Below the pieces are notes generated by a model. The model saw nothing but the letters and a program-made list of their open reading frames with translations. It searched no databases and was not told the DNA's origin. 17,603 nucleotides of DNA from positions 1 through 17,603 of the forward strand of contig JAYENR010000085.1 of assembly GCA_034722175.1 (NCBI GenBank), in the 5' to 3' direction. The stretch comes from Thiomicrorhabdus sp034722175. GTDB lineage: Bacteria > Pseudomonadota > Gammaproteobacteria > Thiomicrospirales > Thiomicrospiraceae. Of the stretch, positions 6,503 to 13,488 are shown one piece after another (position 1 is the stretch's first letter; each line of letters begins with the position of its first letter). The translations under genes and the position numbers were made by a program.

Positions 6503-8335
6503 CTAATTGCTTATGGGAGTTAAATAACGTTCTCGTTTTTTGGGTTTAAGTTTGTCTATCTCAACCAAAATCAACGCATCAATGCAGTCGTTAAAGTCAG
6601 GATCGATACTGAAATCGATAAAGCGGCAACCTTTGTCTTCGCACACTTCGGCATATTGTTTAAACAGAGTGGGAACTTTCACACCTTCAACATCGAGCAG
6701 GGCATTGAGTTTTTTGTAGCTGGTTTTGTACTCTTCTGCAAACAGATGTTTGGCAATTTTTTGATTCTCTTTTGTGATGGTAACAGGCCGTTTTGCTGAG
6801 GCTAGATCTCTATTTGAACCAAATTGTTCGCTATAAAAACCGATAATCAACTCTTTGGCATTTTGTGGGTAAGCCGCACTTAAAGAGACTGGGCCAAATA
6901 GGTATTTAACGTCTGGATGTTGTCTCACATAAGCGCCAATGCCGTACCATAAATAATCTAAACTGCGTTTTCCCCAGTAACGTGGCTGTACAAAACTGCG
7001 CCCTAACTCAATTGCGTTGGACAGGTAGTCCTCCATTTCTGGTTTAAGGTTAAATAGAGTGCTGGTGTATAAGCCTTTAATATCGTGTTGTTTAACGATC
7101 TGTTTACACTCTCCAATTCGATAAGCACCCACAATCTCTAGATCATCGTCATCCCATAAAACCAAATGGCGATAACGAACGTCGTACTGATCTAAATCGA
7201 GGGAGGTACCTGTCCCTTCTTCTACGGTTCTAAAGGTCAGTTCACGTAGGCGACCAATTTCATGCATGACGGGTGAGTCATCTTCAAAGTCGTACAGATA
7301 GATTTTTTTGCCGTCTTGGGTCTGACCTAGCAACGGGCTTTTTTTGAGTGATTTTTTTAAGGCTTTTCGGTCAACAGGGTGAGCCACCGTTTCAACGGTT
7401 TCAAATAGAGGTGTTTTGCCTTTTTTGGCAAATTTTGACTCTTTATCGAGCAGATAGAGGTGTTTTCTAAAACGATTGGCTAAGGCCTTGTCAGCCAAAT
7501 CTAATTTAGCTACGGACTTCCACGGAACTGGTTTACCAATATGAAACTGAATCTCTTGATGACTTTTATTGAACATCTCCTGTACTAACATTAGAGTGCC
7601 TAAAGGTTTATACAAAGCAGACAAGCTATAAAAAAGTGCAGAGTTTCGGGCATCAATATAGATCGGAACAATAGAAGAGTTCGACTTTTTAGCCAGTTTT
7701 AAAAATCCCGCTTTCCATTTTCCATCACGCACGCCATTTGGACGGATGCGAGAGACTTCTCCTGCTGGGAAAATAATCACCGCTTCATCTTGATCCAGTG
7801 CGTTCATAATCGCTTTAAAATGCGCTTTATGAGAGAATTTTCCGCTCATGTTATCAATGCCTAAAAACAACGATTGCAGCGGTTCAATATTATTTAATAG
7901 GTCGTTTGCGACAATTCGAACATCAGGACGGACAGATCGAATCATTTTTAATAACGCTAACCCATCTAATGAACCTATTGGGTGATTGGCGACAATCATC
8001 ACTCGACCTTCTGATGGAATGCGATTTAAGGAACGAGCACTGACTTGATAGCTGAAGTTGAAAAAATTAAGCACTTGATCTAAAAATGCAAAGCCTTTTA
8101 AATGTTGGTGGCTTTGAATAAACTGATTAATCTCGTCTTCATGAGTGAGGGTTTTGATCAATTTAATCATTGCTTTACCCCCCAGTTTTTTTGGTAGATC
8201 AGGATATTTTTCTGTTAAAGCTTTCTCTAAGTTCAGCATCCGCTCTCTTCTTTGCTTATCTTTTAATTCAATAGGCATTATTAAAAGTGAATTTGAAGCT
8301 AAGATGACAGAGGTGTGATGTTTTGATGACAGCAC
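6503..8335 (-). CDS. olsF: OlsF-like bifunctional acyltransferase (PlsC-like + OlsB/hemolysin-like)
   Basis: The 610-aa frame has two acyltransferase halves. The N-terminal half (residues about 85-290) is PlsC-like: 'ANHPIGSLDG' supplies the His118/Asp124 pair and 'FPAGEVSR' (189-196) is the second conserved block. The C-terminal half (about 345-510) resembles the OlsB/hemolysin GNAT-like family: 'EIGRLRELTFRTVEEGTG', 'LELGRSFV'-like 'IELGRSFVQ' and 'GPVSLS'. This order matches OlsF of Serratia, in which the C-terminal half N-acylates ornithine and the N-terminal half adds the second acyl chain, making phosphorus-free ornithine lipids at the inner membrane. The head group is inferred, since related enzymes can use other amino acids. 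The start is uncertain: the 8335 ATG has no Shine-Dalgarno. M20 (8278) or M33 (8239, 'MLNLEKAL', preceded by GAGAG) may be the true start, and M33 fits family N-termini as I recall them. Confidence 0.8.
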   Translation of the reverse strand: MLSSKHHTSVILASNSLLIMPIELKDKQRRERMLNLEKALTEKYPDLPKKLGGKAMIKLIKTLTHEDEINQFIQSHQHLKGFAFLDQVLNFFNFSYQVSARSLNRIPSEGRVMIVANHPIGSLDGLALLKMIRSVRPDVRIVANDLLNNIEPLQSLFLGIDNMSGKFSHKAHFKAIMNALDQDEAVIIFPAGEVSRIRPNGVRDGKWKAGFLKLAKKSNSSIVPIYIDARNSALFYSLSALYKPLGTLMLVQEMFNKSHQEIQFHIGKPVPWKSVAKLDLADKALANRFRKHLYLLDKESKFAKKGKTPLFETVETVAHPVDRKALKKSLKKSPLLGQTQDGKKIYLYDFEDDSPVMHEIGRLRELTFRTVEEGTGTSLDLDQYDVRYRHLVLWDDDDLEIVGAYRIGECKQIVKQHDIKGLYTSTLFNLKPEMEDYLSNAIELGRSFVQPRYWGKRSLDYLWYGIGAYVRQHPDVKYLFGPVSLSAAYPQNAKELIIGFYSEQFGSNRDLASAKRPVTITKENQKIAKHLFAEEYKTSYKKLNALLDVEGVKVPTLFKQYAEVCEDKGCRFIDFSIDPDFNDCIDALILVEIDKLKPKKRERYLTPISN

Positions 8336-8399
8336 ATTTCGAGTTATAAAATTGTTTGTTTATATCACTCTACCTAGAACACGTTAAAATGGTGGTTAC

Positions 8400-8567
8400 T
8401 AGAGAGACCTTTGCACGAGTGAATGCACGAATAAAAATGGTTAAAATTCACCAGAGTTTTGTTGAAAAACTAGTGAATAGCCAGCTATTCCCCACGTTTT
8501 CCGTCGCAATCAGGCAAATCTTTCCTCATTTTTTCTTTCGCACCCCACTCGTGCAAAGGTCTCTAGA
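8400..8567. mobile_element. 160-bp MITE with 18-bp terminal inverted repeats and TAGA target duplication
   Basis: The ends are perfect inverted repeats: GAGACCTTTGCACGAGTG at 8404-8421 and its exact complement at 8546-8563. The 4-bp direct repeat TAGA flanks both sides (8400-8403 and 8564-8567), the expected mark of transposition. The 124-bp interior has no transposase, so this is a non-autonomous element moved in trans by a full-length insertion sequence, perhaps of the IS5 family judging by the end type (not verified). A 72-codon open frame at 8356-8574 reads through it but is almost certainly not a gene. The element sits between the divergent olsF-like and tlpA-like genes and must have altered the promoter region of at least one. 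Confidence 0.85.
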
Positions 8568-8590
8568 TAGTTAAACAATAGGTTTTAATT

Positions 8591-9904
8591 TTGGCATCAA
8601 TAAATAGATATAGATACAGTAAACGGGTATTTCAAACATGGCTGTTTTTAATTTGGACAGGCCTGGTTGGAGTGGTTTTGCCTATACACGCTTCAGAGCA
8701 AATTCTGGAACTGGACGATGTTAGTTTGACGATTCAAGTTACTGATGTGGTGAAGCTGGATCAAGTTCAGGGTATGGACGAAGCGGCAAAAGCGCGTTTA
8801 TTATGGTTGCCTTCCGAATACGGTGTTTTGCCTCAAGAACAACAGATTGCAAAGCAGTTGGCTCTGCACGGCATGGAGAGTTGGTTTGTTGATATTTATG
8901 AAGCGATGTTTTTATCACCAACCCCCAGTGCCGTGGATGAGATACCAAGTGATTTGATTGCTAAGTTGATCGCATTTGCCAAGTTAGATGGCAAGCCTTT
9001 GTGGGTGGTGGCACCTAATAAAGCCGCACAACTGGCGGTGCGTGGCTTGGTAGACGATCAGCCAACCGCGCAAAACTATACTGGATTGATTCTAATTAAT
9101 CCAAATTTGTATCTCAATACCCCAAAACCGGGTGAAGAAGCCCAATATTGGTCACAGGTTTCAGCGGTCAATTTACCGATCAGTATTTTACAGGCTGAAC
9201 AATCTCCGTGGCGTTGGCGAGTGACGCAGCTAGCCGATGAATTACAGATTGGCGGCAGTGATGTGTTTGTACAAATACAACCACAAGCTCGTGATCGTTT
9301 TTACTTTCGACCTGATGCCTTAGAGGTTGAACGTGATATTACCAGCCATTTAGCAGATAAAATCCGTCAGATTATGTATCAACAACTTTATTATATGGAT
9401 GAAAAACGTCAAGCTGGTGTTTTAGGAAGCAAAGTCAAAAATCAAATTGAGTCAACTCGATCAACCGAGCTTCAAGTCTTTAACGGTGAGCAGAATCGAG
9501 CCTTGCATTTAGAGAATATTAAAGGCGGCAAGGTATCCTTAAGTGATTACCAAGGTAAGGTGGTTTTGCTTAATTTTTGGGCAAGTTGGTGCCCGCCGTG
9601 TGTTCATGAAATGCCCTCAATGGCGCGTTTAAAAGATCAGCTAGCAGGCCAGCCGTTTGAAATTTTAGCCGTTAATTTGGCCGAATCGAAACAAGCCATT
9701 CAAGCTTTTACCAAAGCCCATCCCGTAAACTTTCCTATCTTGTTGGATCAAACAGGTTCTGCCGTACAATCTTGGCAAGTCTTTGCTTACCCTAGTACCT
9801 ATCTAATCGATAAAACAGGTCAAATTCGTTACGCGCTATTTGGCGGTACAGAGTGGGATCAGGCAAGTCATATTGAAAAGGTTAAGGCACTGCTAAGTGA
9901 ATAA
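8591..9904 (+). CDS. Exported TlpA-family thioredoxin with alpha/beta-hydrolase-like N-terminal domain
   Basis: This 437-aa protein starts with an apparent signal sequence (basic n-region with R6, R8, K11, R12; hydrophobic residues 16-31; probable cleavage after 'IHA', residue 34). Residues about 65-270 resemble an alpha/beta-hydrolase core ('LLWLPSEYGVLPQEQQIA', 'LWVVAPNKAAQLA', 'GLILINPNL'). The nucleophile elbow, usually GxSxG, reads P-N-K-A-A, so the domain is probably not an active hydrolase. Residues about 296-437 are a TlpA/thioredoxin domain with 'NFWASWCPPC' (C334, C337) and cis-Pro P401 in 'YPSTYLI'. It should reduce disulfides in the periplasm, for example apocytochrome c or another partner held by the N-terminal domain. 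The only usable start is TTG at 8591: an in-frame TAG lies at 8579-8581, and AGG at 8580-8582 is a weak Shine-Dalgarno. A MITE ends 27 bp upstream. A terminator follows the stop. Confidence 0.85.
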   Translation: MASINRYRYSKRVFQTWLFLIWTGLVGVVLPIHASEQILELDDVSLTIQVTDVVKLDQVQGMDEAAKARLLWLPSEYGVLPQEQQIAKQLALHGMESWFVDIYEAMFLSPTPSAVDEIPSDLIAKLIAFAKLDGKPLWVVAPNKAAQLAVRGLVDDQPTAQNYTGLILINPNLYLNTPKPGEEAQYWSQVSAVNLPISILQAEQSPWRWRVTQLADELQIGGSDVFVQIQPQARDRFYFRPDALEVERDITSHLADKIRQIMYQQLYYMDEKRQAGVLGSKVKNQIESTRSTELQVFNGEQNRALHLENIKGGKVSLSDYQGKVVLLNFWASWCPPCVHEMPSMARLKDQLAGQPFEILAVNLAESKQAIQAFTKAHPVNFPILLDQTGSAVQSWQVFAYPSTYLIDKTGQIRYALFGGTEWDQASHIEKVKALLSE

Positions 9905-9924
9905 AGCCATGTTTCATGGCTTTT
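9903..9924 (+). terminator. Rho-independent terminator of the tlpA-like gene
   Basis: The 9-bp stem AAAGCCATG (9903-9911) pairs with CATGGCTTT (9915-9923) across a 3-nt loop. It overlaps the TAA stop of the tlpA-like gene and ends in TTTT. A longer T-run lies about 30 bp further on, at 9952-9960. Confidence 0.7.
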
Positions 9925-9988
9925 AAAGTGATCAGGCCTAGTGAGATGTTGTTTTTTTTTAGTTATTATTCAGCTAGTTAATAACTAA

Positions 9989-10026
9989 TGTAGCAAGTTG
10001 CATCATTTGATGCGGATTGCTACAAT
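9989..10026 (+). promoter_or_regulatory. Nested dyad operator overlapping the toxin-antitoxin promoter
   Basis: Two inverted repeats are nested around one centre. The outer arms are TGTAGCAA (9989-9996) and TTGCTACA (10017-10024); the inner arms are GCATCA (10000-10005) and TGATGC (10008-10013). A promoter-like pair overlaps it: TTGCAT at 9998-10003, a 17-bp spacer, and TACAAT at 10021-10026. The start codon of the antitoxin is about 33 bp downstream. This arrangement is typical of type II toxin-antitoxin operons that repress themselves. A second palindrome, TAGTTA-A-TAACTA, lies just upstream at 9975-9987. Confidence 0.6.
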
Positions 10027-10058
10027 TAATTTTGAGTTATATAGGATTAAGGATAGAA

Positions 10059-10283
10059 ATGATGGCAACTTCAAGTATTCGATTAGATTGTGAGTTGGTT
10101 GATCAAGCCGCGATTATCGCCAAAGCACAGCACCGCACCACGCCTAAACAGATCGAGCACTGGGCGCATATCGGTAAAATTATGGAAGATAATCCTGACC
10201 TTCCCTACGAGTTTGTGGCGCAAACCTTAATCGCTAAAGCTGAAAAAGAAGCGGGCCAACTAGAGCCATTTAGTTTTGACTAA
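10059..10283 (+). CDS. ParD-like antitoxin of a type II toxin-antitoxin pair
   Basis: This 73-74-aa protein begins at one of two adjacent ATGs (10059 or 10062). AAGGA at 10049-10053 serves either, and its 8-nt spacing favours the second. The N-terminus 'MATSSIRLDCELVDQAAIIA' looks like a ribbon-helix-helix strand and helix. 'RTTPKQIEHWAHIGKIMEDNPDLPYEF' (residues about 25-51) is the mark of the ParD-like antitoxin family. It should bind DNA at the dyad operator upstream and neutralise the toxin encoded immediately downstream. The stop at 10281-10283 lies 4 bp before the toxin ATG, so translation is probably coupled. A longer frame from a TTG at 10017 runs through the operator and is not the true start. 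Confidence 0.85.
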   Translation: MMATSSIRLDCELVDQAAIIAKAQHRTTPKQIEHWAHIGKIMEDNPDLPYEFVAQTLIAKAEKEAGQLEPFSFD

Positions 10284-10287
10284 GTCT

Positions 10288-10557
10288 ATGCAGGTTTTAC
10301 AAACGCCAAGTTTTAGAAAGGCGGTAAAAAAGCTTCATTCAAATCAGATGCAGGATTTACATAAGGCGATTAAAAGCCTAATGCAGAATCCTGAGCTTGG
10401 TGAGAAGAAAAAGGGCGATCTGAATTACTTAAGAGTTTATAAATTCAAGATGGCGAAACAACTGACTTTATTGGGGTATAGCTATGACGAAGGCAAGATT
10501 GTTTTAGAGTTGATGTCGCTGGGCTCACATGAAAACTTTTATCGAGATTTAAAGTAG
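10288..10557 (+). CDS. RelE/ParE-superfamily toxin
   Basis: This 89-aa basic protein follows the antitoxin. It has the family order: 'TPSFRKAVKKLH' near the start, 'NPELGEKKKGDLNYLRVYKF' (residues 34-53), and the C-terminal 'LELMSLGSHENFYRDLK' with H81, Y85 and R86. These features match RelE/ParE toxins that cut ribosome-bound mRNA or poison gyrase; which activity applies cannot be read from the sequence. I chose the ATG at 10288, although a TTG at 10276 overlapping the antitoxin gene would add four residues. No separate Shine-Dalgarno is seen, in keeping with coupled translation. Its 3' end overlaps by 9 bp, tail to tail, the minus-strand gene ending at 10549. Confidence 0.85.
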   Translation: MQVLQTPSFRKAVKKLHSNQMQDLHKAIKSLMQNPELGEKKKGDLNYLRVYKFKMAKQLTLLGYSYDEGKIVLELMSLGSHENFYRDLK

Positions 10558-11154
10558 TGCTCTGACTTCTTTAATTAAACTTTCTTTATTGGCATTAGGC
10601 AGATTAGAGTTTTCTATAATTTCAGAAAAAGTGATAAATGCTATGTTAGATGAAACTGAAATTACTTCACTAATTTCTGTATTGGTGTAGATGGGTTGCA
10701 CAGACTCACCATCATAGTTTCTAGTTACTTTAAACATGCCACCATGAGTGTGACTATGCATCGCTTTTATTGTTTTTTTGGATAGTTCATTAGGCAGTTT
10801 ATCAATGTTATTAAGTTGAGAGATCATGTCTTTAAGTGTTACGTTTTTTGTGCCATTAAGAATCTGATCTTTTTTTATAAAAATTGATATTTGTTTTTCA
10901 GTAGCGCAGTATGTGAGCCACATTCCACGAAGAAAAGTTTCAATTAAAGGTCGAACAAGACTAAAAGCAGGGTTTTCAAGTTGATTTTCAAGCAATGTGT
11001 TTATGCCTTTACAGTGCTCATGAACAGTATTGAGTAATGGTGCTGAGACCTTAAAAGCATCATTGCTTTTGTGTAGGAGCTCTATTCCATCAACTTTTCG
11101 ATCGATGCTTGCGAGTAAAATTCTGAAATTTTCTAATGCTTCTGAGTTATCCAC
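10549..11154 (-). CDS. Uncharacterised protein with HSHTHGG motif (DUF6988-like, possibly HEPN-like)
   Basis: This 201-aa, mostly helical protein starts at a GTG; AGGA lies 9 nt upstream. Two conserved-looking blocks stand out: 'FSLVRPLIETFLRGMWLTYCATEKQ' (in residues 64-88) and 'AMHSHTHGGM' (131-140; H133, H135, H137), followed by 'NYDGE' and 'IYTNTEI'. From memory these match a family of small uncharacterised bacterial proteins (DUF6988 or close kin), often considered HEPN-like; I could not verify this. The three His could bind metal or act in catalysis. It is the third gene of a minus-strand run (patatin, efpL, this gene), 45 bp after the efpL stop, and overlaps the toxin gene end by 9 bp. 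No function is assigned. Confidence 0.7.
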   Translation of the reverse strand: MDNSEALENFRILLASIDRKVDGIELLHKSNDAFKVSAPLLNTVHEHCKGINTLLENQLENPAFSLVRPLIETFLRGMWLTYCATEKQISIFIKKDQILNGTKNVTLKDMISQLNNIDKLPNELSKKTIKAMHSHTHGGMFKVTRNYDGESVQPIYTNTEISEVISVSSNIAFITFSEIIENSNLPNANKESLIKEVRALL

Positions 11155-11199
11155 GCCATGTAATCCTGTTTTTTCATATATCCTGCTTTAGTCATTTCG

Positions 11200-11763
11200 T
11201 TACGCTCTCGACATAAACTTGCCGGTTAAGGTGCTGACCTTAACGATTTCGTTGGGTTCAATGAATTCGGGAACTTGGATTTCATAACCTGTGGATAACA
11301 TGGCGGGCTTGGTTCTACCTGCTCCGGTTGATTTGCTTCCTGGGTTGGTTTCAGTGACCTCTAGGTCAACATTGGTTGGCAGTTCAATGGTGAGTACTTG
11401 GTCTTCCCAAAGCAGAGCGGTAATCCCCGTTAAACCTTCTGTTAAGAACTTTTGTTCTTCTTCTAGATCTTCAGCTTTTAATAGATATTGACTGTAATCT
11501 TCGCTGTTCATAAAGACGTAATCGTCGCCATCAATGTACGAAAACATGACCGAAACTTTTGAAGTATCGACCTCTTTGATCATATCTTCACCTTTAAAGG
11601 TTTCATCCACTTTTTGACCGGTTTTTAAGTTATTGAAACGCACTTTATACATAGTCGATGCACCACGTGAAGAGGGGTTGCGAACATCGTAGCTTTTAAC
11701 GATATGAGGAACGCCATTGATTTCAACCACACTGCCTTTTTTGAGTTCATTAATTTTTGGCAT
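11200..11763 (-). CDS. efpL: Elongation factor P-like protein EfpL (YeiP)
   Basis: This is a 187-aa three-domain EF-P paralogue that binds the ribosome and eases stalling at proline-containing motifs. The N-terminal KOW-like domain holds the tip loop 'NPSSRGASTMYKVRF' with Arg33, where EF-P has a modified Lys or Arg; this loop is diagnostic of EfpL/YeiP. The central OB domain has 'VMFSYIDGDDYVFMN', and the C-terminal OB domain ends 'GYEIQVPEFIEPNEIVKVSTLTGKFMSRA' (in part; about 159-187). I chose the ATG at 11763, preceded by AAGGA 7 nt upstream, rather than the longer frame from 11835, whose extra 24 residues do not fit the family. The patatin gene precedes it by 114 bp on the same strand. 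Confidence 0.93.
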   Translation of the reverse strand: MPKINELKKGSVVEINGVPHIVKSYDVRNPSSRGASTMYKVRFNNLKTGQKVDETFKGEDMIKEVDTSKVSVMFSYIDGDDYVFMNSEDYSQYLLKAEDLEEEQKFLTEGLTGITALLWEDQVLTIELPTNVDLEVTETNPGSKSTGAGRTKPAMLSTGYEIQVPEFIEPNEIVKVSTLTGKFMSRA

Positions 11764-11877
11764 AGTGAGTTCCTTTTCAGTATTAAGTGCAATAAATAAG
11801 AGGGGTATTTTCGGGTCTTTGCGTAGGGAATGCAAGTGATCGTTTGAGTGAGCCGTTTTATAACTGACAATGATGTG

Positions 11878-12771
11878 TTAGGGGGTGTGGCAGCTTGAGT
11901 TATCTAAGGTGTTTTCAGCCGTTTGGTAGCCCAGCGTAATCATCTCGTTGACCAAAGTGAACTCCAACATACCACACGAATTGCGAGGAATATCAATGGT
12001 GATGTCTGGTGGATAGGCGGCCAGTTGTTGGCGGGCGATGCTGCTCTGCATACTGTCAAAGGCCTTATTGCTAATGTCGTAGATATCCCAGTTAAAGGGT
12101 TGCTCAAAGCGGTTCTCTTCTTTAATAAAATAGTCTTTTATTTTATCGACTAACTCATTAAAGTCGGCTAACCAAGAGTCGTCTTCAACTTGAACGATGG
12201 GTGCTGGCATATCGGGTTTAATTTGTGGTTTAGCGCCTAGATTGACGGCAATGGTTAAATCATTGTTATCGCCAAAAGTAGGCGCAATCGGCACAGGGTT
12301 TAAAACGCCACCATCAATTAGCGTTAAGCCTTTATAAGCGTGAGGAGTAAAGATCATCGGTAGAGAGTAGGAGGCACGCATGGCATCAAGCAAAGAGCCT
12401 GTTTGGAGCCAAATCTCTTTTTCGTGATGAATGTCTGTGGCCACGGCCGTATAAGGGATTGAAAGGTCTTCAATGTTGGGGTTACCGATAAGCTTTTTTA
12501 GAACGTGATTGAGTTTTTCACCTTTGATCAGGCCACTGCGATCCCAAGCGATGTCCATTAAGGCCAGGATATCGGTATTGGAAAGTCCCTTTAACCAGGC
12601 CTCAAATTCATCCAGCTTTCCAGCCGCATAGATGCCACCAATGAGAGCGCCAATGGAGCTTCCTGATATGGATTTGATTTGATAGTCGTGTTCTTCTAGC
12701 CAGCGAATAATTCCGATATGTGCCAAACCACGAGCCCCGCCGCTGCCTAGAACTAAAGATACTGATGTCAT
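11878..12771 (-). CDS. Patatin-like phospholipase (RssA-type)
   Basis: This 297-aa protein has all the patatin marks. The oxyanion loop is 'GSGGARGLAH' (9-18), the nucleophile elbow is G37-S-S39-I-G41, and the catalytic Asp is D153 in 'LIDGGVLNPVP'. Residues S39 and D153 form the Ser-Asp dyad that hydrolyses acyl esters of lipids. There is no signal peptide or membrane span, so it is a soluble cytoplasmic or membrane-peripheral enzyme of the size seen for RssA/YchK-type proteins. The C-terminal 80 residues ('IDIPRNSCGMLEF') are typical for the group. It starts at the ATG at 12771 and heads a same-strand run with efpL. The natural substrate is unknown. Confidence 0.93.
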   Translation of the reverse strand: MTSVSLVLGSGGARGLAHIGIIRWLEEHDYQIKSISGSSIGALIGGIYAAGKLDEFEAWLKGLSNTDILALMDIAWDRSGLIKGEKLNHVLKKLIGNPNIEDLSIPYTAVATDIHHEKEIWLQTGSLLDAMRASYSLPMIFTPHAYKGLTLIDGGVLNPVPIAPTFGDNNDLTIAVNLGAKPQIKPDMPAPIVQVEDDSWLADFNELVDKIKDYFIKEENRFEQPFNWDIYDISNKAFDSMQSSIARQQLAAYPPDITIDIPRNSCGMLEFTLVNEMITLGYQTAENTLDNSSCHTP

Positions 12772-13110
12772 AAGTTTTAGCCTAAAAAGTTAGGTTGTTT
12801 TTTTGAGTTTGTCAGAGCCTTGTAAATAAGTCAAAAGCTTTCTGAATAGATATCATTATTAGTTAAACCTATACATGGGATAGTTTTATTAATGGGTCAT
12901 AAGTTTTATTATAGGAGGGTTGATAAGAATGTTTGATTTCCATCTTTCAGTACAGGTTATTAAAATTCAAAAAAATGTATAGCTGTATTTCATTGAAAAG
13001 CAATACGGTGTCGAACTACAAAAGCTCAAAAACTGTTAAAAGCAGTTTCATTTAAACATTTAAGTTGAAGCCTTTAAAAATCGGGTTTTGTGTAATAAAA
13101 GGTGGTAAGT
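12772..13110. other. 339-bp divergent spacer between patatin and fcc cluster
   Basis: This AT-rich spacer should hold the promoters for both directions. On the plus strand a weak pair, TTGAAA (12993-12998) and TACAAA (13017-13022) with an 18-bp gap, could drive fccA. An AAACTG/CAGTTT inverted repeat at 13030-13048 lies just downstream of it and might bind a regulator. A perfect AGGAGG at 12913-12918 precedes a 17-codon open frame (12929-12982), a possible leader peptide. No longer gene is present. Confidence 0.35.
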
Positions 13111-13488
13111 ATGAAAAATAAATTTCTCATAGGGTTTTTTGCATTGTTTGCAACTCATTTAGCCCATGCAGAAGCACAAAATCCGATTTCTAAAGGGCAG
13201 GCGATGGCTTGGCAGTGTGCACCTTGTCATGGTACCAATGGACAAGAGTTTTTAGAATCGATGCCCCCATTGGCGGGAATGCCGAAAGAGCAGTTTGTAA
13301 ATGCAATGCTTGCTTTCCGTGAAGGTACGCGCCCTGCCATTATTATGGATCGAGTGGCACGTGGCTTTAACGACTCTGAAATTGAAGAGATGGGGAAGTG
13401 GTTTGAGTTACAACCGCTTAAACAGTGGCAAGATACGAGTTTATCGGAATCACAAAAATCACTAGATGCAACGCGAGGTCAACAATGA
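13111..13488 (+). CDS. fccA: Monoheme cytochrome c subunit of flavocytochrome c sulfide dehydrogenase
   Basis: This 125-aa protein has a Sec signal peptide (residues 1-20, cleavage after 'AHA') and one heme-binding motif, C36-A-P-C39-H40. The likely sixth ligand is M79 in 'IIMDRVARGFNDSEIEEMGKWF' (in part). It resembles a class I c-type cytochrome domain of the c4/FccA type. In the periplasm it should take electrons from the FAD of FccB. Its gene overlaps fccB by 4 bp (ATGA at 13485-13488), strong evidence for a shared complex. AAGGTGG is 5 nt before the chosen ATG; a GTG three codons upstream is less likely. FccA proteins may be monoheme or diheme in different bacteria; this one is monoheme. 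SoxE of a SoxEF pair is the alternative name. Confidence 0.87.
   Translation: MKNKFLIGFFALFATHLAHAEAQNPISKGQAMAWQCAPCHGTNGQEFLESMPPLAGMPKEQFVNAMLAFREGTRPAIIMDRVARGFNDSEIEEMGKWFELQPLKQWQDTSLSESQKSLDATRGQQ

Noticed and set aside
8356..8574. 72-codon plus-strand open frame
   Set aside because: It runs through the whole MITE including both inverted repeats, has no good ribosome-binding site and no recognisable domain.
10017..10058. N-terminal extension of the antitoxin from a TTG
   Set aside because: It would overlap the operator and promoter and lacks a ribosome-binding site; the ATGs at 10059/10062 have AAGGA at proper spacing.
11625..11870. 81-codon minus-strand frame overlapping the efpL start
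   Set aside because: It is out of frame with efpL, which has clear homology and a good Shine-Dalgarno; no domain seen.
12781..12803. CCTAA/TTAGG hairpin followed by seven T, terminator-like on the plus strand
   Set aside because: The stem is only 5 bp and no plus-strand gene lies upstream; it is more likely part of the patatin upstream region.
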